A stretch of 64,000 nucleotides of DNA, from NCBI GenBank assembly GCA_023229435.1, contig JALNZF010000012.1:30549-94548 (forward strand). The letters run 5' to 3'. Positions 53,218 to 61,109 of the stretch are shown piece after piece; position 1 is the first letter of the stretch; the number at the start of each line of letters is the position of its first letter. Under the pieces are notes generated by a model, which was not told where the DNA came from, did no database searches, and saw only the letters and a list, made by a program, of their open reading frames with translations. Origin of the DNA: Nitrospirota bacterium (GTDB lineage Bacteria; Nitrospirota; UBA9217). A program made the position numbers and the translations under genes.

Positions 53218-54168
53218 TTAATGACAGGCAAAACATAGAGTCTTGAACTTTGCATATACGGTGGCGGTTCCGTTAGCATGCTGTGCTGCTGCGGCTGAAT
53301 TAATCTGGTAACCATGGCCACCCGAACTGAGAGCGATCGGCACATAATTAGGATACGGTTTTGTCGGGTCGTTATGGCAAAGCTCGCAATCATTGGGACC
53401 AGGACCAGCTCCGAGATTCTGACTGTTGGCGTGGTTGCCACTATGCCAGGGGTAGTAATTATTATTATAGGAAGATGGATTACCGTGGCAAGCCGTGCAG
53501 CCCACACCTGTTGCATACCAAGATGGCGTATTCCCAACGATATTTCCACCATAAGGCGCCGTCTTCAGTTCAGGTATCGGATATCCATCCGCGTCCATTT
53601 CATTGCCGGGCATGTAATAGCTGAACGTGCCGGCCTTAACACCATGGCAAGCAATGTTCGAGCAAGTCTTGGATGCCGCATCAAAGGACGGTGGTGTGCC
53701 GGTGCCGGTGGCCGGTCCGGCCGGATTGAAGCATAAGATGCCGCCGACCATGTGACAAATCGAGCAAGCGAAACCGGCATGTTTGGGATGCGCGCCTGTT
53801 CCGTCGCTTGTCACGCAAGGCGCGCTCCTGACTTCGTCCTGGGTCATTGACCTGTTGTTGACGTTAGGCAGAGACGATGTTGTGTTCGCGCTCTGACTCG
53901 CATAATAATCGTCGACGGTATTGTCGTGAGGTACCCATTGATTGCCATCATAGATGTATGTCCGGTTATCGGCCTTGCTGAAAAAACGCTGGCCAAATAC
54001 GGCGTTGAGCGGGGTCCCTTCTATTTGCGGAGCTGTTGTATTATTCCCCGGCTGCCAATGCCCTTTGTCAGAGCTGGAACCACATCCCGGACCGAGCAGA
54101 ATTGCCGCTGCAATCAATGACACAAGAGCAGCAACAACTACAAAAATACTTACATTTAATTTTTTCAT
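53218..54168 (-). CDS. Pentahaem c-type cytochrome lipoprotein (CX4CH-containing)
   Basis: 316 residues from ATG at 54168, preceded by AAGGAG; an upstream in-frame ATG at 54201 has no such site. The N-terminal span ends in a lipobox-like LGPGC. An acidic Asn/Thr-rich linker (35-110) leads to the haem part: CSICH, CSNIACH (a CX4CH motif of the type found in Geobacter cytochromes), CTACH, CELCH, and CFACH as the last five residues. A pair SAPCVTSDGTG before CSICH may be the Cys of the C4xC/C2xCH repeat pattern. It is probably an outer-membrane lipoprotein that connects to the surface cytochromes. It is a single gene with its own terminator and a structured leader. Confidence 0.88.
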   Translation of the reverse strand: MKKLNVSIFVVVAALVSLIAAAILLGPGCGSSSDKGHWQPGNNTTAPQIEGTPLNAVFGQRFFSKADNRTYIYDGNQWVPHDNTVDDYYASQSANTTSSLPNVNNRSMTQDEVRSAPCVTSDGTGAHPKHAGFACSICHMVGGILCFNPAGPATGTGTPPSFDAASKTCSNIACHGVKAGTFSYYMPGNEMDADGYPIPELKTAPYGGNIVGNTPSWYATGVGCTACHGNPSSYNNNYYPWHSGNHANSQNLGAGPGPNDCELCHNDPTKPYPNYVPIALSSGGHGYQINSAAAAQHANGTATVYAKFKTLCFACH

Positions 54169-54219
54169 GAGCTTCTCCTTAATTATGAAGATAGAATCCA
54201 ACTGCTCCTACCTTATGGT

Positions 54220-54278
54220 TATCGTGAGATCGCCTTCGCGCTGTCCCTGGAGCCACGCGTGTAACTCCAGAAACGATA
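54220..54278 (-). other. Structured leader of the pentahaem gene, possible cis-regulator
   Basis: On the minus strand, TATCGT and ACGATA (54273-54278 with 54220-54225) enclose a CTGGAG/CTCCAG hairpin (54247-54252 with 54265-54270) and a small CGC-GAAG-GCG hairpin. Together they make a closed two-hairpin junction ~50 bases before the start codon. It does not fit GEMM-I. It could be an unknown element or chance. Confidence 0.3.
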
Positions 54279-54647
54279 TCCCTCTTTAAGCCTGCTCTGC
54301 GGTCAGCAGAGCGAATGATCACCGACGGTTTTATTGGGGATCGAAAACGAACTGCAGAGCGGACAAGCGCATCTTTGTCCAGACGCCCGATGAAAGTGAC
54401 TTTGTCTGCTATCGCGAAAAGAGGAGGCCATACAAGCCATCCAGACAATCGCGAGCTGATCAGGCATGAGGACGCACGACGCCTACCCGATTGCGGCATG
54501 AGAATCAGATACAAAACATCATGGTTTTATAATGAATGAACCGGCGTAAAAACATTAGCAATTTATTTATATCAGCAATTGGCCATTTTGTAAAGATAAA
54601 AAACGGTTATATTTGAACAGCTCAAAGCACATAAAACGATGAACACA

Positions 54648-55790
54648 TCAGTCTCTGATATGACACTTATTGCAGAGACCTCTCTGGGAACCGGCAAACC
54701 GGGTGACCGGCCTGTCATAGTATGCCTTCTGTGTCTCAGCCTCGGTGCGCCCCTGTGCATTCCTTGCAGGCGAACCATTATTGTTCCCGGGGTAAACACT
54801 ATTTTGCACGATAAACTCCGATGCCATATTCCATCGTGCCAGATGGTCCCAGGCGGAAGCGTGCGCCCGGTGACAGGTGAGACACATCACATTGGAACCA
54901 AAACCAGGCCCCATGGTGTAAGTGCCGTTGTTTTTTGCATGCTGCTCGAGGACCATCCGGTCGTCAGTCCCTTCCTCAAACGGAACCAGCGCGGTATAGG
55001 AAGCATCGCCCTTCCCATTGATGTCACCTGATTTCACATAGGCGTTGTAATTGGAAATGATCTCGTTCGTACACTGGGCGCCATTGCAGACAGGGTGTCC
55101 GTAAGCTCCGGTACAACCGTTCATGTGGCAATTTGAACACCATTCAGACATCCCCCTGCCATAGGCGACCCTTGTGTCTGTTACCGCCTCAGACCTGTTG
55201 TAGTCACGTGGTGCAACAGCAACCGGCGCAGCAACAGTGAAAGGCATCCCCGGCGCTGACCTCGTTGTATAGCCGATCCCGCCCAGAAGACGATAGGCGC
55301 TGGTGGCAATGTTGCCGTGCGGATCATGGCAGCTGATACAGGAAAGCGCGCTGCTGGGATATGTTCCGCCCGGTGTTGTGCTATGCCTGCTGTCCGCTTG
55401 ATACCCATAGTCTAGCGCAACAATATTATGGCCATGCCGTTCGCCCGGGCTGTCCTGTGTGGACCCCGATTCTTTCCAGGAATAGCTCTTTTTTAAATAG
55501 CCGAAGTCTCCGCCGGGAGTCATCTGTGAGGGCGGCATACCCGCTCCTAAATCGTGCCCATTGGACGCACTGTAATGGCCAATGGGTCTCCGGGTGCCCA
55601 TCGGCGCTTGATGGCATCGAAGACAGACGGAACCTGCATCGGACCCGCGCAACGCGCCCTTCTCGTCCTCATGACATTCCCTGCACTCTCCGGCGCCTCC
55701 TGCATGAAAGGCTTCTCCTGTGCGGGGGATACAAAGTGCAAGGAAGAATGCCATGAGAAAAACAACATATGACCTGAAACCAGGCTCCAT
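54648..55790 (-). CDS. OmcS-like hexahaem cytochrome 3
   Basis: 380 residues from ATG at 55790, with AAGGAG 4-9 bases upstream; a longer frame from 55832 adds a Cys/Arg-rich piece before the signal peptide. The signal ends TGEA and the mature protein begins FHAGGAGECRECH. Six CXXCH: CRECH, CLRCH, CISCH, CSNCH, CLTCH, CNKCH (ending IRD). OmcS stretches kept: MTPGGDFGYLKKSYSW, ERHGHNIVALDYGYQADS, SCHDPHGNIATSAYRLLGG, PFEEGTDDRMVLEQHAKN, CHRAHASAWDHLARWN. Three extra cysteines (CTGAYGHPVCNGAQC) follow haem 4. It is shorter than copies 1 and 2 and is paired with copy 4 (58492), with which it shares length, promoter and divergent neighbour. Confidence 0.9.
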   Translation of the reverse strand: MEPGFRSYVVFLMAFFLALCIPRTGEAFHAGGAGECRECHEDEKGALRGSDAGSVCLRCHQAPMGTRRPIGHYSASNGHDLGAGMPPSQMTPGGDFGYLKKSYSWKESGSTQDSPGERHGHNIVALDYGYQADSRHSTTPGGTYPSSALSCISCHDPHGNIATSAYRLLGGIGYTTRSAPGMPFTVAAPVAVAPRDYNRSEAVTDTRVAYGRGMSEWCSNCHMNGCTGAYGHPVCNGAQCTNEIISNYNAYVKSGDINGKGDASYTALVPFEEGTDDRMVLEQHAKNNGTYTMGPGFGSNVMCLTCHRAHASAWDHLARWNMASEFIVQNSVYPGNNNGSPARNAQGRTEAETQKAYYDRPVTRFAGSQRGLCNKCHIRD

Positions 55791-55907
55791 GCTGCTCCTT
55801 AAAAAACCGCGACAGAACAATGTGATACACATTCACTGTTCAATCGTTCTTGTCCTGTTGACCCTGTTGCACCCAGGTAAGTATGGTAAAGCATCATCAT
55901 TCGTCCA

Positions 55908-55936
55908 ATGATATCAAGTTACCCGATCCAAAGCAA
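55908..55936 (-). promoter_or_regulatory. Promoter of OmcS-like gene 3
   Basis: On the minus strand TTGCTT (55931-55936), 17 bases, TATCAT (55908-55913). The same elements and spacing recur before OmcS-like gene 4 (59753-59781), which supports function. Confidence 0.6.
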
Positions 55937-55959
55937 GCCGCATTTTTTATTAATGATCC

Positions 55960-55988
55960 TTGCACTATTGGAAGACTTTTGTTAAAGT
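55960..55988 (+). promoter_or_regulatory. Divergent plus-strand promoter, copy 1
   Basis: TTGCAC (55960-55965), 17 bases, TAAAGT (55983-55988). It is conserved at 59814-59842, where it drives the HAMP protein gene. Here an insertion of about 220 bases separates it from the downstream reading frame. Confidence 0.6.
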
Positions 55989-55992
55989 ATTT

Positions 55993-56006
55993 GTAACTAC
56001 ACAGGT
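55993..56006. mobile_element. Solo MITE-like end
   Basis: GTAACTACACAGGT matches 13 of 14 bases of the ends of the MITE at 2252. It starts the DNA that is extra here compared with the sister module at 59843-59888. No matching second end is visible before 56258; the rest of the insert (to about 56245) is other dispersed-repeat-like sequence. Confidence 0.5.
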
Positions 56007-56257
56007 TGTCAGGTTCAAGATTCAGTATTCAGGATGAACAAGCAACACAGGAACGGCTCGACCATTCAACATGCTCATGGTGGCGAGCAACGTCGAACCA
56101 CTGAACTCGGCGAAGTCTTTGTCTTTGAACCTATTATCCATCACGTTGAGATGCGTTCAGCAAGGTCAATTATTCAAATCGTTTGATATTTGCGGCTTTC
56201 CAACCTTAGAACTGTTACCCTGGAACTTTGAACCTGATCTGAACAAGGAGGAGCGCT

Positions 56258-56446
56258 ATGGGACTTACCACCCGGAGAAAGTACCGTTTATTTCTCTTTG
56301 TTAACTCGTTGGTGCTCGTATTGCCTGGCGCCGCGATCAACGGAAGGGACGCGTTCCGGTCGTTTCCCGCGCACCTCGGCAAAGGCTATCACAACGTACG
56401 GGCCCTCGTGCAGGACGTCGGGATAGCGCTGTTCAGGAGGATTACG
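56258..56446 (+). pseudogene. Truncated HAMP membrane protein N-terminus
   Basis: A strong ribosome site (AAGGAGG) and ATG open a frame whose first ~63 residues (MGLTTRRKYRLFLFVNSL, then LGKGYHNVRALVQDVG) match the start of the intact HAMP protein at 59888. After VLF/ALFRRIT the likeness stops and the frame runs on, without a stop, into the cytochrome at 56447. It may still be translated as a fused membrane anchor. Confidence 0.65.
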
Positions 56447-57397
56447 ATGCTCGATGTCGTTTTTCCGCTCTTTATCGTTCTGGCAATCCTCTTCTCTGCC
56501 GACGCGGCGGATGCCTGGAACAGGGCTACAGGAGCACAGTACGGCAGGGTCGTCATCAGGAACTACTCCAGGAATGCCGGACTTGCCCCTGTGGTATTCG
56601 ACCACTGGTTCCACCGGTCCAGATTCACCTGCAGGCTTTGTCATGTCGATATCGGTTTTGCCATGGAGGCGGGTGGTACGGAAATTACAGCAGCAATGAA
56701 CAAGCAGGGGCTCTACTGCGGCGCCTGCCATGACGGCAAAAGGACCTTTGACGGTAAAAAGATCTTCGCGGCGTGTTCTGAGGGCGTTTCAAAGGAAGAG
56801 TCTTTGCGATGCGACCGGTGTCATTCGCGAGGCAAGAAAGTTGCGAGGGAATATGATTTTACCGCCTTTAGAGAAAAAATGCCGAAGACCGTCCTTGGAA
56901 ACGGGATCAACTGGGAGGAGGCCGAAGCAAAAGGACTCATTAAGCCCGTTGATTTCCTCGAAGGAGTGTCGGTGCAGCGACCATCCTTGAAGACGCAAAA
57001 GGACTTTTCGATAGAAGTGAAATCCTCATGGATGGACAAGGTGCTCTTTTCGCATAAGAAGCACGCTGTCTGGAACGGATGCGAGGTCTGCCACCCGGAG
57101 ATCTTTCCCAGCGTGAAGAAGGGCGCAACGAAGTATTCCATGTTTGAGATAGTCAGCGGTCAATACTGCGGCGTATGTCATGACAAGGTCGCATTTCCCT
57201 TACAGGATTGTCAACGCTGCCACACACAACAGGTCGAGATGGGGGGCGGCGCTCCCCGATTGAGAAGGGATGAACGGAAAACCACCGCTTCCCCCGGGAC
57301 TTTTTTTAAGATGGTATCTGAAAGAGAGATGGATTGTGACAGCGCGTATAAACAGTTTGTTTTTTTGGTAACCCTTCCTGATGTTCCAACTCGCTAG
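56447..57397 (+). CDS. Hexahaem c3-type cytochrome (two tri-haem modules)
   Basis: 316 residues from ATG at 56447, which has a perfect AGGAGG 6 bases upstream and begins its own signal peptide (PLFIVLAILFSADAADA). The same frame is open back to 56258, so a longer fused product is possible. Six CXXCH: CRLCH, CGACH, CDRCH, then CEVCH, CGVCH, CQRCH. The second set has the full tri-haem c3/c7 pattern (VLFSHKKHAVWNGCEVCHPE ... YCGVCHDK ... DCQRCH), with FSHKKH giving distal histidines; the first set is a diverged copy (VVFDHWFHRSRFTCRLCH). It would be a periplasmic electron carrier. A ~45-residue tail after the last haem (VEMGGGAPRLRRDERK...) looks unrelated. Confidence 0.85.
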   Translation: MLDVVFPLFIVLAILFSADAADAWNRATGAQYGRVVIRNYSRNAGLAPVVFDHWFHRSRFTCRLCHVDIGFAMEAGGTEITAAMNKQGLYCGACHDGKRTFDGKKIFAACSEGVSKEESLRCDRCHSRGKKVAREYDFTAFREKMPKTVLGNGINWEEAEAKGLIKPVDFLEGVSVQRPSLKTQKDFSIEVKSSWMDKVLFSHKKHAVWNGCEVCHPEIFPSVKKGATKYSMFEIVSGQYCGVCHDKVAFPLQDCQRCHTQQVEMGGGAPRLRRDERKTTASPGTFFKMVSEREMDCDSAYKQFVFLVTLPDVPTR

Positions 57398-57466
57398 GTC
57401 CAGACGATAATCCCCGCGGCAAAGCGATGGGGCCATCGGTCACGATTTTGTTACCGGAGATATCCG

Positions 57467-58255
57467 ATGCATAAAACAATAATATCGACAATTTTGTACG
57501 TAACGCTCGTCGTCGCAGTTGTTGCGGCTGACGACAAGCAATGCAAGTCTTCGGGTGATGTTGAACAGTACTGGAAGTCTCATCAGCAGGATAAGGCATT
57601 CGAGTGCCTTAATAACCTGATACTGGCGGACCCGGCGGACCCTAAGCTGCATTTGCTTAAGGGCAGCTATTGCCTGAGTCAGGGCAACCTGTCCTGCGCA
57701 AAAGAACAATTCAATATCAAGTCAGTAAGGAGCAAATTTGCTGTTGAAATAGCTGATCTGTACAAAAAGGAGGCCGACTATTTATACCACGAAGCCGCTT
57801 CCCTTAATCCGGCCATTCGCGTCGAGATCGTCAAAAGAGCATTCCAGGACAATAAACAGGCCCTTGGCCTGTTCCACCTGGATGAGGCCAGGAAATGGGC
57901 AAAAAGGCCGGGTTTTGAAGTAGCGGCCGATGAACATAAGCAATTCGCCCGGAAATATCTCGGTGACGACGAGGTGGAAAGGGAATTGCCGGAAGTTATC
58001 ATCCTGGCACCTCGGAAAAGGGCTTATGAGTTTAAGTTGGCAAAAGGCGAACAGACGAGCTCGTGGATAGCATGGGATGATAAGATAACCAGCCATATCC
58101 ATTTTTACGAAGTCGATAATGATAAATTCGAAATACACTATAAAAACGGAGATTTAGTAAGAGTATGGGCGGGAGAGAAGGTCCCCAAAAAACCGTACGA
58201 TCAGTTCAAGATAGTTGCTATTGACGATACGATGGTATTGATCGTGGTTGATTAA
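57467..58255 (+). CDS. Exported protein of unknown function with TPR-like helices
   Basis: 262 residues; ATG at 57467 with GGAG 7 bases upstream. The signal peptide ends VVAA. The first third of the mature chain resembles a TPR-like helical repeat (QYWKSHQQDKAFECLNNLIL, LHLLKGSYCLSQGNLSCAKE) with four cysteines that are not haem motifs and may form disulphides. The rest is charged (EVIILAPRKRAYEFKLAKGE) with a beta-rich end. I do not recognise the family. It is the next gene after the c3-type cytochrome (69 bases), so it may be periplasmic and part of the same unit. Confidence 0.7.
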   Translation: MHKTIISTILYVTLVVAVVAADDKQCKSSGDVEQYWKSHQQDKAFECLNNLILADPADPKLHLLKGSYCLSQGNLSCAKEQFNIKSVRSKFAVEIADLYKKEADYLYHEAASLNPAIRVEIVKRAFQDNKQALGLFHLDEARKWAKRPGFEVAADEHKQFARKYLGDDEVERELPEVIILAPRKRAYEFKLAKGEQTSSWIAWDDKITSHIHFYEVDNDKFEIHYKNGDLVRVWAGEKVPKKPYDQFKIVAIDDTMVLIVVD

Positions 58256-58491
58256 AGACCGTAAATGACAGAGGAAGCTGATGCTGTTCCCCTCGTCAAC
58301 AGCACCGTTCACCGTTCCCGGAAAGATAACGTCGAAAATCCATGATGAAAAACAGCAGGTGGACACGTTGAAGGAACGGCTAGATGAGAGATCTGGTTCT
58401 CGGGGGATTCGGCGCGTGAGAAGTTGCAGAAGTAGGGGTTGAAGCAGGCAGGCCCGTCAACAATATCCGCTCATGGTTCCGGGAGGGCACC

Positions 58492-59634
58492 TCAGTCTCG
58501 CAGGTGACACTTGTTGCAAAGACCCCGCTGGAAGCCGGAAAACAGGCTGGCCGGTCTGTCATAGTAGGCCTGCCGTGTCTCGGCCTCGGTGCGCCCCTGA
58601 GCATTTCTCTGAGGCGAATCATTATTGATTCCGGGGTAAACACCCTTAAAGACAATGAACTCCGATGCCATATTCCAGCGTGCCATATGGTCCCAGGCAG
58701 AGGCATGCGCTCTATGACAGGTGAGACACATCACATTGGACCCATGAACGGGACCCATGATAGAAGTGCCGTCGTTTTTTGCATGCTGTTCGAGGATCGA
58801 TATGTCGTCTGTCCCTTCTTCGAAGGGAACGAGCGAAGTATAGGAAGCATCTCTTTTCCCGTTGATGTCGCCTGACTTCACATAGGCGTTGTAATTGGAA
58901 ATGATCTCATTCGAGCACCGCGCACCACTGCAAACAGGATGTCCATACGCTCCTGTACAACCCTTCGTGTGGCAGTTCGAGCACCATTCAGACATCCCCC
59001 TGCCATATGCCACTCTCGTGTCTGAAACGGACTCGGACCGGTTGTAGTCGTGGGGTGCAACAACAACTGGCGCATCAATAGTGAAGACCACCTCGGGCAC
59101 CGAACGTGTTTTATAACCGGCCCCGCCCAGCATGCGATATACGTTGTTCGCAATTTTACCGTGCGGATCATGACAGCTGATACAGGAAAGTTTGCTGTTG
59201 GGATACACTTCACCCGGCGTGCTCAACGATCTGCTGTCTGCGACATACCCATAGTCGTCCGCGGTAATGTTATGGCCGTGCCGTTCGCCAGGGCTGCTCT
59301 CTGTCGCTCCTAACGCTTTCCAGGAGTAGGCCTTCTTTAAATAGGCGAAATCTCCACCGGGAGTCAGTTGTGAGGGCGGAAAACCCGCCATCAGATCAGT
59401 TTCATCGGTCGCGATATAATGGCCACTGGGTCCCCGGGTGCCCCGCGGCGCTTGATGACAACGAAGGCAGGTGGAGCTTGCGTCGGACCCTCGTAACGCG
59501 CCCTTATTATCTTCATGACATTCCCTGCACTCCGCAGCGCCTCCGGAATGAAAGGCTTCCGCCGCGCGGCCCTGACAAAGAGCAAGGAAGAATACCATGA
59601 GGAAAGCACCATATGGCCTGAAGCCATGCTCCAT
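58492..59634 (-). CDS. OmcS-like hexahaem cytochrome 4
   Basis: 380 residues from ATG at 59634 with AAGGAG upstream, the same leader as copy 3; the longer frame from 59754 would cover the promoter. The signal ends AAEA and the mature start is FHSGGAAECRECH. Six CXXCH: CRECH, CLRCH, CISCH, CSNCH, CLTCH, CNKCH (ending LRD). Near neighbour of copy 3: LTPGGDFAYLKKAYSW, ERHGHNITADDYGYVADS, NVYRMLGGAGYKTRS, CTGAYGHPVCSGARC, PFEEGTDDISILEQHAKN. The 236 bases between this gene and 58255 hold nothing recognisable. Whether copies 3 and 4 form filaments like OmcS or act as periplasmic carriers is open. Confidence 0.9.
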   Translation of the reverse strand: MEHGFRPYGAFLMVFFLALCQGRAAEAFHSGGAAECRECHEDNKGALRGSDASSTCLRCHQAPRGTRGPSGHYIATDETDLMAGFPPSQLTPGGDFAYLKKAYSWKALGATESSPGERHGHNITADDYGYVADSRSLSTPGEVYPNSKLSCISCHDPHGKIANNVYRMLGGAGYKTRSVPEVVFTIDAPVVVAPHDYNRSESVSDTRVAYGRGMSEWCSNCHTKGCTGAYGHPVCSGARCSNEIISNYNAYVKSGDINGKRDASYTSLVPFEEGTDDISILEQHAKNDGTSIMGPVHGSNVMCLTCHRAHASAWDHMARWNMASEFIVFKGVYPGINNDSPQRNAQGRTEAETRQAYYDRPASLFSGFQRGLCNKCHLRD

Positions 59635-59752
59635 ACTGCTCCTTAACCGTTGCAAGAGAACGATGTCATGCTCATTCTCCGTTCGTTCATCCTGGTTCCA
59701 TTGACCATGATGAACACAGGTGAGTGCCGTAATCATCATGATCAGTACTCTC

Positions 59753-59781
59753 ATGATAACAAGTTACCCGATCCAAAGCAA
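59753..59781 (-). promoter_or_regulatory. Promoter of OmcS-like gene 4
   Basis: On the minus strand TTGCTT (59776-59781), 17 bases, TATCAT (59753-59758), as before copy 3. The block from here to 59842 is conserved between the two modules. Confidence 0.6.
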
Positions 59782-59813
59782 GCCGCATTTTTTTCTTTTC
59801 TCTTGAATGACTC

Positions 59814-59842
59814 TTGCACAATTGGAAGACTTTTGTTAAAGT
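59814..59842 (+). promoter_or_regulatory. Divergent plus-strand promoter, copy 2
   Basis: TTGCAC (59814-59819), 17 bases, TAAAGT (59837-59842), 46 bases before the HAMP gene start at 59888. Same sequence and spacing as 55960-55988. Confidence 0.65.
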
Positions 59843-59887
59843 ACTCCTTGATAAGAACCGGAGCGATTCTAAAAAAGGAGGAGTGCC

Positions 59888-60460
59888 ATGGGACTTACCA
59901 CCCGGAGAAATTATCGCTTGTTTCTGTATGTCAACTCGTTGGCGATCATTCTGCTCGGCGCTGTGATCACCGGATGGGGCGTGTTCTTGTCGTTCCCTGC
60001 GGATCTCGGTCAAGGCTATCACAACGTACAGGCCCTGGTGCGGGAGATCGGGAACGTACTGTTCTGGAGGGTCACGATACTCTATGCCGTCACCTCTTTC
60101 CTCATCGTTCTGGCGATGGTGGCGCTTCATCTGGTATACTCCCACCGCATTGCAGGTCCGGCTTACCGTATCAGTCTGGAAGCAGCCCGGATCTCCCAGG
60201 GCGATCTGACCGGCAATATCAAGTTTCGCCGGAAGGACAACCTTACGGACATGGCGGACCTGCTGAATGATCTGGCGTCGCAATACCGGGGCCGCATCAA
60301 TGCTGTCAGGGACTCCCTTGCGATTCTTGACGAACAGTCAAAAAAAGTTTCCGATCTCATCCAACAGGGCAAGGACGGGCTTGCGCTCAAACAAATTGCA
60401 GGCGACCTTTCAAAGAGCGTAAAAAAGATCGAGAGCAGCCTCGCGGAGATGAGAATATAA
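59888..60460 (+). CDS. HAMP-domain membrane protein without output domain (1)
   Basis: 190 residues; ATG at 59888 with AAGGAGG upstream. Two membrane spans (about 11-33 and 62-84) with a short ~30-residue loop between them are followed by a HAMP-like segment (IAGPAYRISLEAARISQGDL then FRRKDNLTDMADLLNDL) and a coiled-coil end (LAILDEQSKKVSDLIQQGKD). There is no kinase, cyclase or methyl-accepting domain, so it may pass a signal to a partner or act in complex with the next gene, 10 bases on, which has the same plan. It is divergent from OmcS-like gene 4, which suggests a link to cytochrome production or redox sensing. The function is not established. Confidence 0.75.
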   Translation: MGLTTRRNYRLFLYVNSLAIILLGAVITGWGVFLSFPADLGQGYHNVQALVREIGNVLFWRVTILYAVTSFLIVLAMVALHLVYSHRIAGPAYRISLEAARISQGDLTGNIKFRRKDNLTDMADLLNDLASQYRGRINAVRDSLAILDEQSKKVSDLIQQGKDGLALKQIAGDLSKSVKKIESSLAEMRI

Positions 60461-60470
60461 GGAGCCAGTC

Positions 60471-61052
60471 ATGCTGTTTGATAACAGAAGAATATACTTT
60501 ATTAATAAAGATTTTCAGTCGCGTTTCATTCTGAGGTTTGTTGCCGTTGCAACCATATGGGCCGCGGCCACGATCATGCTGTTTGCCTACCTGGCGGGGA
60601 AAAGGCTGGAGGCAATACGCTATTCATCGCACATCGACATTAAAACGATGAGCGAACTGCTGCTGCCGGTTACCATCGGCGTTCACGCAATCTCGTTTCT
60701 GGTGTTCGCCGGCATCCTGGCCTTTACCATCAATTTGCTCTGGAAAAGGCTTTCCCCGCCGCTGTATTCCATAAAAAAAGACATCGTGAGGATTGCCGGC
60801 GGTGATCTTGCGAGCGAGGTCAGTCTCAGCAAGGACGAAGAGTTTCAACGCCTGGCCACGGACCTGGATAATATGCGGAGAGGAATGCGGGAAAAGATCG
60901 TCCGGCTCAAGGAACAGCAGGCAATGCTGTCTTCCGCGGCCGACGAGCTCGTCAGATCAACCCTTGGCGGGAATCCGTCCTTGTCTTCCGCGGCGACGCT
61001 CCAGGCCGCCGTTGAACGCATGAAGCGGGATGTCCAGATTTTCCACTATTGA
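60471..61052 (+). CDS. HAMP-domain membrane protein without output domain (2)
   Basis: 193 residues; ATG at 60471 with AAGGAG upstream. First span about 22-43, a ~25-residue outer loop, second span about 65-90, then HAMP-like RLSPPLYSIKKDIVRIAGGD and LSKDEEFQRLATDLDNMRRG, and a coiled coil (MREKIVRLKEQQAMLSSAAD). Plan and size match the preceding gene, so they may form a heteromeric HAMP/coiled-coil pair. No enzymatic domain follows. A partner sensor or effector is probably encoded elsewhere, or the pair is a membrane scaffold. Confidence 0.75.
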   Translation: MLFDNRRIYFINKDFQSRFILRFVAVATIWAAATIMLFAYLAGKRLEAIRYSSHIDIKTMSELLLPVTIGVHAISFLVFAGILAFTINLLWKRLSPPLYSIKKDIVRIAGGDLASEVSLSKDEEFQRLATDLDNMRRGMREKIVRLKEQQAMLSSAADELVRSTLGGNPSLSSAATLQAAVERMKRDVQIFHY

Positions 61053-61109
61053 TCCTGTGTCGCTGCCATTCCTGCGGCAGTGCTCTGAAGGTGAGGGTAA
61101 AATTCTTTT

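Noticed and set aside
54210..54300. Second GEMM-type riboswitch before the pentahaem gene
   Set aside because: The leader is folded but lacks the GGCAAACC and GGGACGCAAAGCC core, so it was kept only as an unknown structure.
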